This document shows, piece after piece, positions 8,138 to 17,171 of a stretch of 32,793 nucleotides of DNA (positions within the stretch are counted from its first letter, which is position 1; each line of letters opens with the position of its first letter). The stretch comes from Chara braunii. Lineage: Eukaryota; Streptophyta; Charophyceae; Charales; Characeae. Below the pieces are notes generated by a model. That model worked only from the letters and a program-made list of their open reading frames with translations, made no database searches and was not told where the DNA came from. The stretch is from the NCBI GenBank assembly GCA_003427395.1, contig BFEA01000267.1, positions 90,014-122,806 of the forward strand. The letters are read 5' to 3'. The translations under genes were made by a program, and so were the position numbers.

Positions 8138-8850
8138 TTGTACTTGGGTCATGAGATATCCACGGATGGGATAAGGCCCGAACTTGAAGATGCAAAGGTG
8201 ACCAACATTATTGACTGGCCACGACCTCAGTCTGTGACTGAGGTCAGATCATTCTTAGGGATGACAGACTACTACCGCAACTTTGTAAAGAACTATAGTA
8301 CGGTGGCCAACCCTTTGATTGATCTAACTCACCTTGACACACCATGGGAATGGACTGACGAGTGTGAAGCTGCTTTCAAGCGATTGAAGCATGCTCTCAC
8401 GCACCATGAGGTTCTCATGGTTCCCGATCCTGAGAGGCCATTTGTTGTAACCACTGACGCAAGCCAATATGGTATTGGCGCAGTGTTGGCTCAGCAGAAA
8501 GGGAAGAAGTTGAGGTCGGTCGAGTACATGAGTAAAAATATGTCATCAAAGAAGTTGGCGAAGTCCACTTATGAAAGGGAACTGTACGCTTTCTACAAGG
8601 CACATGTCCACAAGAGACACTATCTGTTGGGAAGGTTCTTCCATTTGAAAACTGACCATCAGACACTCGAGTGGATCAAAACAACCTGTTATCGCTTATG
8701 CCCTCAAATGCTGGATTGAGGTCATAGATTAATATGACTTCAAGCTAGACTATGTAAAAGGAGAGTACAACAAGGTTGCTGATGCGCTGTCACGTAGGAC
8801 AGATTACCAGGGTGCGCTAATAACTGAGCTTGACTTATCTGATGATATAA
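8138..8850 (+). pseudogene. Ty3/gypsy RNase H domain and RT connection
   Basis: YLGHEISTDGI and VRSFLGMTDYYRNFVKNYS are the RT thumb/connection. FVVTTDASQYGIGAVLAQ, STYERELYA and LKTDHQTLEWI carry the D, E and D of the RNase H active site, which degrades RNA in the RNA-DNA hybrid. A frameshift follows, then YDFKLDYVKGEYNKVADALSRR in another frame after a TAA stop (CAA expected). This domain is the best-preserved part of the element. Confidence 0.9.
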
Positions 8851-8858
8851 CTCGATCG

Positions 8859-9660
8859 ATGGTGGAAGCCTACAAGGAAGATTCTATCACAATGGACATC
8901 ATACGCAAAATTGAGGCCCAAGACAAGGCCACATCTGATGGGTTTGTGATGGTGGATGGGTTACTTTCCTTGAGAAGGCGGGGTTTAAGAGATTGGTTGT
9001 TCCAGCTAGTGAGATTTTGTGTAGTTTATTTCTATGAGAGTGTCATGATGCAATGGGACATTTTGGCTATAAGAAGACTAGTGGAAATCTGATACAACGA
9101 TTTTGGTGGCCTGGTATGCTAGGCGAAGCTAAACAATACGTCCAGACATGTCAAGTTTGTCAACGGGACAAGCCGCAGACTCAAGCCGCGGACTCAAGCC
9201 CCTACCCATTTCTGCTGGTTCTGGACAAAGTGTTTCTATGCATTTCGTGGATACCCTCATGACCAGCAAAAGTGGCAGGAGACATATCTTTGTCATAGTT
9301 GATATTTACCAAGTACGCTAGACTGATTGTCATGCCAGAGACCGCAAGGACATGGGTACCTGGGTGCGTAACTTTGGGTTGCCAAAGACTATCATTAGTG
9401 ACAGAGATGTTCATTTTACCAGCGAAATGTAGAAGAAGGCTGCAGAACAGATGGGCAGCCAACTCCTGATGACTTTTGGGAATCATCCCGAAGCCAACGG
9501 GCAAGTTGAAAAGATGAACCGAGTGATGCAGCATCTGCTGAGGCATTACATAAAGCCCTACCAAGATGACTGGGATGAGGAGTTACCTCTCATCACCAGC
9601 TTTGTACAACAATGTTGTGCACAGCACCACTGATGTTAGTCCGAATCAGCTGCATCTGGG
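8859..9660 (+). pseudogene. Ty3/gypsy integrase, zinc-binding and catalytic core
   Basis: The HHCC finger is split by a frameshift near 9050; GHFGYKKT and TCQVCQRDKPQ remain. The catalytic core shows the DDE aspartates in FVDTLMTS (about 9245) and ISDRDVHFTS (about 9395), and the glutamate in HPEANGQVEKMNR (about 9490). Several frameshifts and stops break it, including a TGG-to-TAG change (FTSEM-stop-KKAAEQM). Confidence 0.85.
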
Positions 9661-10311
9661 ATGAAAGCCTAGATCTGCTCTAGACTTTCTCCTACATGAA
9701 AACCGACCTGCAGCAACTCCTGGAACCATTGAATTTGGTGTCCTGTACGAGAAGTTGCTGCAGCAAGCTGTCGAACACATCAAGAAATCTCAAGAAGCAA
9801 TGATTGTTTTTGAGAACAAACATTGACGACAGTCCACATTTCAGGTAGGGGAACGTGTTTGGGTTAAGTCCAGTGAGTTAGGGCAGGAATTGGGCATCTC
9901 TAGGAAACTAATGCCTCCTTGGGAAGTCTTGGATATTGTGGGTAGTGAAGAGGATGGTCCCTCGTATGTGATTCAAATTCCTAGTCACTGATGCACTTAC
10001 CCAGTGTTTCACGCCTGAAAGCTTGCACCTTTCGCTGAGACACACCAGTTCCCATCAAGAAGATCTATGCTGCCTCCAACCATGGATGGCTACGTGGACG
10101 TCGACGACATTTGGAGCACAGAGACATGCCTGTTCCTAAGCCTGTGGGTAGAAGGAGACTGCCGAAACCCAAGAGGGAATACAGGGTCAGATTCAGGTAT
10201 CATACAGATCCAAAAGAAAACCGATGGTTCAACAGAGAGGAACTGATTGAGACAACACCTCAAATTGTGGCAGATTATGAAAGAAGATTGAAGGGGAAGG
10301 CACCTGCATAG
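9661..10311 (+). pseudogene. Integrase C-terminus with chromodomain-like tail
   Basis: After SALDFLLHENRP and FQVGERVWVKSSELG (the GPY-type C-terminal region), YPVFHA-KLAPF marks the usual end of integrase. A further segment, VDDI-EHRDMPVPK then YRVRFRYHTDPKENRWF and EELIETTPQIVADYE, looks like a divergent chromodomain, the targeting module of chromoviruses. It ends at TAG 10309-10311. Several stops lie upstream, but the last 66 codons are open. Confidence 0.7.
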
Positions 10312-10337
10312 AAGCATCTCAGCTGACTTTCGAAGCT

Positions 10338-10350
10338 AAGGGGGATGGAA
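10338..10350 (+). promoter_or_regulatory. Polypurine tract priming plus-strand DNA synthesis
   Basis: AAGGGGGATGGAA immediately precedes TGTGAGG, the expected position and composition for a retrotransposon polypurine tract next to a 3' LTR starting with TG. Confidence 0.75.
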
Positions 10351-11520
10351 TGTGAGGACTGTGTCCTCCAGGGCCCTAGGCACCATGCATATATTCTGGA
10401 ATGTGCCCCCCCAGCAATGCCTCGTGGCCACCCTAAGTGAAGGCGGGCCTGAATATTCACAAGAGGCCCTTATCTCAGCATTTTCCAAATACGGGTCTCA
10501 GACAGTTGCAGCACGACAGTTGGTTGAAGTGCAACCTGAGCCTTACCCTGGGCTCTTCCAGAAGAAGCAACTGCGCAAGGCAGTTGAGCCCAGGGCCCGG
10601 GTGGTTGTGCCCTGGGCACACATATTTTGAGGCCAAAAGTGGCCATGGGCCAACGAGAAAGCAGCATTGTCGTTGTATCTACCCCGTGGACCAGTGCAAA
10701 TGCAGCAAATAGCCGGAGCCTGGGAATTTGTGGGAAATTGTGGATTTGCCCAACTGAAAAGGTCCCAGGCCCTCAACTGTCGAAGATGGGCCTGGGCGCA
10801 GACAACGGGGGCCTACCAGAAGCTACTGGAAACCTCCACGGCCAGGCCCAGGGAGTCCAGTAGCAGCTGCCACTTCCATATATGAAGCCAGCCAGCCAGG
10901 GAAGGGCATTCTGTCCTAGGCAGGCAATGCGGACATGCTTCTGCGCTTGCAAGCAAGTGTCAGCATGCGCGTTGCTGGCTGGGGTGCGCGTGGGCGCTGA
11001 GAAGTGAGGAGCGCTGCAGGGCAGCAGGGTGTTAGCGGCCATAGCCTGGCTGCAGGGCGCGAGGCAATGGAGGGCGACAGAGGGTCTTCGGGAGGAGGCG
11101 CAGAAGTGGGTGGACAGGGGGTGATGAGGGAGACGAGAGTACGTACCTGGTGTATGTGGGAGGTCCGCATTGGTGTTGACGACATGTACATTGATCTTCA
11201 AAGTCGAAGTGAGCCTGTTGCATGAACGTAGGTAGGATAGGTAGGACGGGTAGAGTAGACTGGGCGCTGGGCGCTAGACAGAGAGGAGCGACATTGAATA
11301 CTGTGTTGGTGTGGCCTGAGGGCTTGAACATTGGCTCACGAGTTCATTGTATTGCTCTTATTTGGATGGAATCTTGGTGCATTTGAGCTCTCTGCTTGTT
11401 ACAGGACTATCTGGACTTCTGCGTGATTTTGCAACTTGGTTTTCTGTATATCGCTCTCGCTCATATTCCTTGTACTTAGGCCTGGACCGTTGCCTCAGTG
11501 TTATGAAAACGTTAGTAAGA
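10351..11520 (+). repeat. 3' LTR of the Ty3/gypsy element
   Basis: It starts TGTGAGGACTG directly after the polypurine tract. Identity as an LTR is supported by a diverged inverse copy at 13021-13862 sharing collinear blocks: CTAAGTGAAGGCGGGCCTGA (from about 10433), the AGCAGGG / GGCCATAGCC block (about 11022), CTGGGCGCTG (about 11258), TGCTCTTATTTGG (about 11354) and CGCTCAT-TTCCTTG (about 11457). The 3' boundary is uncertain because a U6 retrocopy lies at 11529; similarity is traceable to about 11520. Short frames inside are not genes. Confidence 0.7.
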
Positions 11521-11528
11521 TTATTTAC

Positions 11529-11655
11529 AGTCCTTTGGGACATTCGCTAAAATTGGATCGATACAGAGTAAGAGAAAATAGCATGGCCGCGCCTCAAGGA
11601 TGACAGGCGTAAATTGAGAAATGTCCAAATTTTTTAAAAAGAAAGAAAGAAAAAA
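11529..11655 (+). pseudogene. Full-length U6 snRNA retropseudogene
   Basis: U6 is the catalytic snRNA of the spliceosome. This copy is readable end to end: GTCCTTTGGGAC (5' stem-loop), AAAATTGGATCGATACAGAG (including the ACAGAG box), a disturbed segment where AAGATT is expected, AGCATGGCC, CAAGGATGAC, and AAATTGAGAAATG-TCCAAATTTTTT with the terminal T run. An A-rich tail (GAAA-type) follows, and the copy is flanked by the direct repeat AGTAAGATTATTTAC at 11514-11528 and 11655-11669. A tail plus duplications shows retrotransposition rather than a resident Pol III gene; no USE/TATA promoter is seen upstream. Confidence 0.9.
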
Positions 11656-11669
11656 GTAAGATTATTTAC

Positions 11670-12528
11670 GTGCTATTCGTGCTATTCGCAGTGCATGCTC
11701 ATCCTAATTCCATGTTTACTATTTAACTTGCCAGCGTCCCTTTCTGCCCGTCTCTACCATAGACTCATAGAGACTATTAGGGAGACACTCAGTGTTCTTT
11801 TTTTTTCTTTTTCTTTTTTTTCAACCGGCGAAGGGCTTCATTCTATTACTGGGGAGCTGCACCTGCTGGAAAACGGCTCCACCGTCCCCCATACAGTAAT
11901 AGTACAAAAATTTACAAAAAATTACAAAAATTTACAAAAATTAACAAAAATTAACAAAAATTTACGAAAATTTACAAAAAATTACAAAAATTTGCAAAAA
12001 TTTACAAAATGAACAGAGAGTTGAAAAGTGGAAGTGTGAACTGCCTCTTCAGCCAGTGGCCCAGCAAGCTGGCTGCAATATGAAACTGATAAATCATCTA
12101 CGAAATCTTGCATTTTCACTATGACTGAGTAGACTTTGAAATCAACAGCCAAATGTGGATGCCACCTGCAACCTTGTCATTCATATATTCCGCGGCAATT
12201 TCCGCCCCGCATACCATTGACGATCCATCAAATCAAGCTCAGAAGGGGGGAAAAAAGACATTCAGTGTTCTTGATGTGCTATCTGACTGATCTCAGATTT
12301 GTTAGCTATCGTCGTGCCCCGAACACAACACACCCTCAGGCTGACGTTGAACATATAAAAGCTATATTTCCGGTCCGATAGAGTTGTGTTCCCGGGGCTG
12401 ATCCTGTGTCACATTGTGGTGATCGCTCTTTAAGCGTGCTGCTGAATTTCAGATTGTTTGATTCCGCTGTTCCTTTTTTTTTTTTTACTTTTACTTTTTA
12501 AAATTTTAATTATAAAAATTTTGAACCA
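11670..12528. repeat. Minisatellite at 11905-12008, otherwise no gene
   Basis: About ten imperfect copies of TTTACAAAAA/TTAACAAAAA occupy 11905-12008. The remainder, including 12009-12470 and a T tract at 12474-12486, contains only short frames without recognisable motifs. Confidence 0.7.
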
Positions 12529-12740
12529 TCTGGCCTAGCTCAGTTGGTACACCCCCCTCCTGGACTGAACTGTTGAAATCCAGACCAGGTGCTGAGTTCG
12601 AACTCCACTGGAAGCAGTTGAGTGAAATAGTAGAATGCTGAATTACCTAGGACTGGTCAATTGGATGATGATGTCTCAATTACGGCCGTTGGCCCCATTG
12701 CCCTTTTAAAAATTGAAAAACAAAAAGAAAAAAAAAACAT
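12529..12740 (+). mobile_element. tRNA-derived SINE, copy A
   Basis: TAGCTCAGTTGG (12535-12546) is a textbook Pol III A box and GAGTTCGAACTCC (12593-12605) a near-perfect B box, giving a tRNA-like head. The body (CTGAATTACCTAGGACTGGTC, GATGATGATGTCTCAA, GGCCG) and A-rich tail (AAAATTGAAAAACAAAAAG) match the minus-strand copy at 17862-18062. The tail abuts the U6 cluster at 12748. No clear target duplication was found. Confidence 0.8.
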
Positions 12741-12747
12741 TTCTCGA

Positions 12748-13005
12748 TTACGCCCGTCATCCCTGAGCAGGAGCTATGCTAACATTCTCTGCATTGTTGC
12801 AATTCTGATGCATGTAGCTGTGCATCAAAACTGGAATGATGCATCAGGAAAGATTTGTCGGATTGCACTTTCGTACTTGTGCATGAAAATACAAAATTGG
12901 AACGATTTTGATGCACAGGAGCCGTGCTAATGTTCTCTGCATAGTACCAATTTTGATGCTAATCTTTCTCGATTTACGCCCATCATCCCTGCACAGTACC
13001 ATCTG
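12748..13005 (-). pseudogene. Scrambled cluster of U6 snRNA fragments
   Basis: On the minus strand, 12812-12750 is a nearly complete U6 lacking its 5' stem (ATTGCAAC-ATGCAGAGAA, TAGCATAGCTCCTG, CAGGGATGAC, TAATCGAGAAATG). 12960-12912 repeats the central part (AAAATTGGTACTATGCAGAG, AGCACGGCTCCTG). 13005-12962 holds a 3' part (CTGTGCAGGGATGATGGG, AAATCGAGAAA). Two short plus-strand U6 5' pieces (about 12828-12848 and 12890-12910, AAAATTGGAACGAT) make inverted junctions. None is a functional U6. Confidence 0.75.
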
Positions 13006-13020
13006 ATCCTTATCATCACA

Positions 13021-13862
13021 TCATCTCTTTGGGAATGTGTTGGGAATTCCACGGTTTCATTGCCTAGTAGGCAACTCCACTGTTGCAAGGAAAATGAGCG
13101 ACAGTGAATTCCAGAAACCAAGCAGCATCATACACATGAAACCAGATAGTCGTGACCTCGAACCAAAAGCAGAATTGCAACTTGAGTTCCACCAAATAAG
13201 AGCACCGCAAAAGCTCACAAGTGACAATGTTGGAATAATCTCATCATCATCAACAATGAACCAATGTCGATTCCCTATCTGGCGCTCAGCGCCCAGACTA
13301 CGAATGGCAGATCCTATCTAGACTATCTACAATGCCGCTGGTGACGTCAACAGCTCCCCGAAGTACGAGCAGATCTCGGCCAATGCCGTTTGCCTCAAGC
13401 ACCAGGTATGTCTCACGCATCACTCACAACCTCGATCCCGCACACAGATGCCACGTGCACCCAAGGACCATCATGCGCCCCATCCAGCATCTCGCAGGCC
13501 AGCTCGGCTATGGCTGCCTGCGTGTGCCCTGCTCGCCCGTGAGCGCGCGGGCGCTTGCCTGTCAGTAGCGCAGCAAGTAGCAAGTGCCTGAATGTTCCAT
13601 GCGGAGGCAGGCACTTTCTTTTATCAAAGTGGCCTGCCTGCTGCATGCTGCCTGGCTGCGCTGGGCCCCTTCCCAGAAGCTTCCGGTACTCAACCAGCTG
13701 GCACTGCGCAATCGCCTGAATTTCCCAGCTGCGTTCAACCCAGCAAAATAGGCCTCTAGTGCCTTGTCAGGCCCGCCTTCACTTAGGGCTGCCGTTCTGG
13801 CTGAAACAGGGCCCAATAGGGCTTAACGAGGCCTTGAGCCTCGCAAATACATAACACACACA
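13021..13862 (-). repeat. Inverse diverged copy of the Ty3/gypsy LTR
   Basis: Read on the minus strand from TGTGTGTGTTATG (about 13862), the sequence follows the 3' LTR at 10351-11520 in order, sharing the CTAAGTGAAGGCGGGCCTGA block (about 13790) and several later blocks down to GTTGCCTACTAGG (about 13070). No internal coding region is attached on either side, so it is a solo LTR or an LTR left by rearrangement. The nucleotide divergence shows it is an old relative, not the mate of the same element. Confidence 0.7.
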
Positions 13863-14212
13863 GAAAACTCAGGAAATCACCTACCTAGTACTACCTAGTA
13901 CGCATCCTCGTACTCACTGATTTTTCTCTCATCACTGTCATCAGGTAAATGTGGAGGCTTGAAGGAGTCTTTGAGTGGAAGGATTGAGTTCCGTAAGTTC
14001 GGAGTTTTTGACTACGAGTTATGGAGTGTGGGGAGGAAGATGTTATACGCCACGATATTAATGCTCAAGGCATCTTCTTCTAATCTTTGGTTCCAATTTG
14101 TGTAATCATTCTCTTGAAGGAGTCTCATCACTGTCATCACTCCAATTGGAAGGAGTTGGAACCTTGAAGCGAAGTATAAGTCTTAACTTACTGGTGGAGG
14201 ACGACAAGCGCT
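13863..14212 (+). promoter_or_regulatory. Upstream region of the receptor gene
   Basis: This 350-bp stretch separates the inverse LTR from the receptor start codon. A direct repeat (TCATCACTGTCATCA at about 13930 and 14127; GAAGGAGT and TTGAAGGAGTCT nearby) and a weak TATA-like AGTATAAG at about 14171 are visible. Which, if any, is the core promoter cannot be told from sequence. Confidence 0.35.
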
Positions 14213-16696
14213 ATGGAGATGGAGTCCATGCTTCCAGTTGACATTGTAAGCTTTCTTTCCTGGACCACCACCATCATAGTTACTGCCGTAATCTTCTCAA
14301 ACCCCACGTCGGTTGTGATGTGTGAGAGCAGCAGTCATAATAATGCTGCAGCAGGAATGAGCACGAAGACGGAACTCTTCCTAGAACATCGCCAAATCCA
14401 AATCCTGGAAGAGCAGCAAAGCCCGCTGACGATTATCGGTGAGGCAATCCTGGCGAACCATGGGGATGTTCTCTCTTCACCGGCCAAGGGTTTTGGCACT
14501 CAGATCCTCATCGATGCTATTGCTCTGTCTGTGGATGAACGCACCATTTACTATACGGAAAAGTATCATCGGACAGTGAATGCTACGTGCATTGCAACAT
14601 CGATCGTGAAGAAGGCGGAATCCTTTGACACCGCGTTGAACATCTCTTACCTTGCTGGACCATGGTTCAAACCTGGGTCCAACCAATCCTCCTCAAACTC
14701 GAGTGTCGTGCAGGGACTCCTGATGCTAGATGATGTCAATTTGCTTGTGTCAGATAAGGACAACTCCTTCCTCCGGATGATCAACGTAACGTGTGGCACC
14801 GAGGTTAACACGAGGCATATATTGCACCCTTTACAAATGGCCAAACATCCAACACAGGAGGCCTTTTTTGTCTCATCGCAAGACAGCATCCTCAAAGTCC
14901 CCTTGACGAAGCCGGAGGCCTGGCATCCGAATATTGTCATCGCGGGCGCAGAAAATGAGAAAGCAGACTATGTGGACAGTGTGAACAAGAGCGAGGTCCG
15001 GTTTGCGAATCCAATGATAGGCCCACAGGCTGTTTCACGAGACGGAAGAGTTATGTACGTTGCTGACTACTGGAACAACGCGGTGCGATGGGTAAATATT
15101 GTTGGAGGGGGGGCTACAGAAACCGTAGCAGGACTGAGCCAGCCCGGGTTACTTCCTGAAGGGGGATTCAAAAACCCCAACGGTGTTGTCTTGACGTCAA
15201 ACGGCTGCAACTTGTTTGTTTCCGACCGGAACAGTGGACAAATACACTGGCTTGCCTTCTCTCAGCCGGGAGGCGGGAAGCCAGTATTTCTCAAAACAGT
15301 TGCAGTCCTACAGAAGTCCAACGGGGAGCCCGAGCTGATCACATCTCCCTGTCTCTCGAAAGATGAACGATTCTTGTTCATTGGCACAGGTGATGGCCAG
15401 ATACTGAAGCTTGAGCTGAACAGCAGTGCTTTACGCCGCTGCGATGGTGGCGGTGGGGCTGGAGGCAAAGATGCTTCCCTACGTTTGCTGACTGGTCTGT
15501 CCCTCGGACTGATCTCCGCGATATTCCTCATGATAGGATGTGCATTGTGGATTTTCGTCTTCCAGGCACGGCGATTCGAAAAGGCACAACACGCTGACGT
15601 AGACAAGAATGAGATTTATCCTGCTAAGGTCTTGGTGTCTGCAGCAGGGTCTTCCGATGTACTAGGGCCTGCGACGAGCAGAGGTGTCACTGAGTTCCCA
15701 TCTGCAATGCTGGAGATGACAGTTCAAGAGGGAAGCTGTCTGACAGGGAACGGTAGTAAGAACAGCGATGTGCACAGAGCGGCCATCGTGATTGGCGGAA
15801 ATAATACAGCAGTCGCTATCAAGGTAATGAGGTGGGAATCAGACGACAGCAGCGAACAGAAGCGATTCAGGGAAGAGATCAGATCGCTGGGCGATTTGCA
15901 GCACAGGCACCTCGGCAAACTTCTTGGCTTCTGCATTGAGAAGGGGAGGTGTTTCCTTGTCTACCCGTTCATTGAGCATGGGTCGTTATACAACTGCTTG
16001 CATGACCATCAGGTAATGGCGTTATCATCGCGAGCGGGCGACAGAAATGGGCCAACGAAACTCCCATTAGGTTGGCAGGAGCGGATGCTGATCGCGCGAC
16101 AAGTAGCAGCCTGTTTGAGGTATTTACACCATGAAGCAGACCGACCTGTTCTTCATTGCAATATCAAGAGTACGAATGTGCTAGTCCAGGGGAAAGGGGA
16201 GATGGTGCATGCGTACCTGTGCGATTTTTGGTTCGTGAAGCTCGGACACGTGCATGGTCGTTCAGGCGGGCTGCATCATGATAGTACTTCGACCGGCGAG
16301 GCAGCAGTTCATGTGAGCATGCTAACTTTCGACAACCCTGGGTATATGCCACCGGAATGTAGTGAACGGATGCAGAGAACGCCATCGATGTCATTGGATG
16401 TTTTCGCTTTTGGGGTGTTACTTCTTGAGCTCTTGACAGGACTGTTACCGATGGTGCAGCTCGCAAACGGTGATTCGGTGCCATTGTGGGAATGGGCAAG
16501 GCGTTGTCCCCTTGAGGGACTGGTGGACCCAAGCATAAGGATGTCATTGACACCAGCTGCATGGAGGATGACCAGGGTAATTGTTGGGCTTGCTTTCCAG
16601 TGCACAGATGGATTAGGATTGAATCGTCCTTCCATTAAAAAAGTAGTGCATGAGCTCGAGACCTTCACCACAACAGATGAAGGGTTCCAAGAGTAA
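14213..16696 (+). CDS. NHL-propeller receptor-like pseudokinase, single-pass membrane protein
   Basis: An 827-residue uninterrupted frame. Residues 9-29 are hydrophobic and resemble a signal peptide or anchor. Residues about 75-415 form an NHL/SMP-30-like beta-propeller: LLVSDKDNSFLRMINV (177-192), MYVADYWNNAVRWVNI (281-296) and LFVSDRNSGQIHW (334-346) fit the NHL pattern, and several N-x-S/T sequons suggest an extracellular face. Residues 425-450 are a transmembrane helix, then a basic stop-transfer. Residues about 505-815 are a plant receptor-kinase-type domain. K537 (VAIK) and helix-C E555 are present, but the glycine loop is degenerate (GNGSKNS), the HRD motif is HCN (N650 for the catalytic Asp) and DFG is DFW (671-673). 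PPE (715) and SLDVFAFG are kept. The fold should persist without normal phosphotransfer, so a scaffold or co-receptor is likely. ATGs at 14219 and 14228 are alternative starts. No introns. Confidence 0.9.
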   Translation: MEMESMLPVDIVSFLSWTTTIIVTAVIFSNPTSVVMCESSSHNNAAAGMSTKTELFLEHRQIQILEEQQSPLTIIGEAILANHGDVLSSPAKGFGTQILIDAIALSVDERTIYYTEKYHRTVNATCIATSIVKKAESFDTALNISYLAGPWFKPGSNQSSSNSSVVQGLLMLDDVNLLVSDKDNSFLRMINVTCGTEVNTRHILHPLQMAKHPTQEAFFVSSQDSILKVPLTKPEAWHPNIVIAGAENEKADYVDSVNKSEVRFANPMIGPQAVSRDGRVMYVADYWNNAVRWVNIVGGGATETVAGLSQPGLLPEGGFKNPNGVVLTSNGCNLFVSDRNSGQIHWLAFSQPGGGKPVFLKTVAVLQKSNGEPELITSPCLSKDERFLFIGTGDGQILKLELNSSALRRCDGGGGAGGKDASLRLLTGLSLGLISAIFLMIGCALWIFVFQARRFEKAQHADVDKNEIYPAKVLVSAAGSSDVLGPATSRGVTEFPSAMLEMTVQEGSCLTGNGSKNSDVHRAAIVIGGNNTAVAIKVMRWESDDSSEQKRFREEIRSLGDLQHRHLGKLLGFCIEKGRCFLVYPFIEHGSLYNCLHDHQVMALSSRAGDRNGPTKLPLGWQERMLIARQVAACLRYLHHEADRPVLHCNIKSTNVLVQGKGEMVHAYLCDFWFVKLGHVHGRSGGLHHDSTSTGEAAVHVSMLTFDNPGYMPPECSERMQRTPSMSLDVFAFGVLLLELLTGLLPMVQLANGDSVPLWEWARRCPLEGLVDPSIRMSLTPAAWRMTRVIVGLAFQCTDGLGLNRPSIKKVVHELETFTTTDEGFQE

Positions 16697-17163
16697 CGAT
16701 CGAACGCCTTGCAGCCATCGTCAATGTCATGCTTGTGCTGCTATCCACATCACGATGGTGGGTTATCAGTGTCCACCGAGTCATCATGATGATCTTCGAG
16801 TGCAACTCAATGCCCATCATCCATAATTGGCTCCCATCATGGTGGGGCGTTGAAGAGGAGGCGAGATGGGGAGGTGTTTTGAGAGGCAGTTGTAGAGGAG
16901 AGTAAGATTGTCACGCCTGATGATTTAGGGGGGACAAGTGGCGAAAGTGGGAAGCCATATAGAGTTGTAGTTACCTATCATGGGGCAACGAAAGGGGAGA
17001 GGGGAATGGGAGGGGAAAGGTGGGACTTTCCCAAGCTGGTTCAAATTGGTGCTTTGGTTCTCCGGTCTCCTTCGGAGCAAATAGAAAAGGTGGAGGTTGG
17101 CCGGGCGGAGCATCGAAGCTGGGTTGCAGGTAGATAGACTGAGAACAGTGAGAGCAGTATTGC
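16697..17163. other. 3' flank of the receptor gene, nothing recognised
   Basis: No reading frame, repeat or clear AATAAA signal was recognised directly after the stop. ATCATGATGG-type short repeats occur at about 16780-16840. The stretch presumably holds the 3' untranslated region. Confidence 0.4.
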
Positions 17164-17171
17164 GTCCCCAC

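Larger units (their letters stand above)
3640..11520 (+). mobile_element. Decayed Ty3/gypsy (chromovirus-like) LTR retrotransposon
   Basis: The domain order gag zinc knuckle, protease, RT, RNase H, integrase, chromodomain-like tail, polypurine tract, 3' LTR is diagnostic of Ty3/gypsy. The frame is broken at many points, and a hAT-like element splits RT at 5208-7849. No 5' LTR or primer-binding site was recognised, so the 5' end is lost or rearranged. The 3' LTR contains or abuts a U6 retropseudogene. Many in-frame stops are CGA-to-TGA, CAA-to-TAA or TGG-to-TAG. The copy cannot be autonomous. Confidence 0.9.

Noticed and set aside
10351-11334. Short frames of 60-140 codons in the LTR region
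   Set aside because: They overlap on both strands within sequence that aligns, out of frame, to the inverse LTR copy.
12070-12110. Second hammerhead-like motif (CTGATAA ... CGAAATC)
   Set aside because: The core differs from CTGATGA and no stem II or cleavage stem can be drawn.
12531-12605. Functional tRNA gene
   Set aside because: A and B boxes are good, but no cloverleaf with a 7-bp acceptor stem forms, and the body and A tail match a second SINE copy.
12661-12700. SINE 3' body (TCAATTACGGCCGTTGGCCCC) as another antisense U6 fragment
   Set aside because: Resemblance to TCGATTACGCCCGTCATCCC is short, and the other SINE copy diverges from U6 at this point.
12655-12930. 89-codon frame from 12661 as a gene
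   Set aside because: It runs through the SINE tail and antisense U6 fragments.
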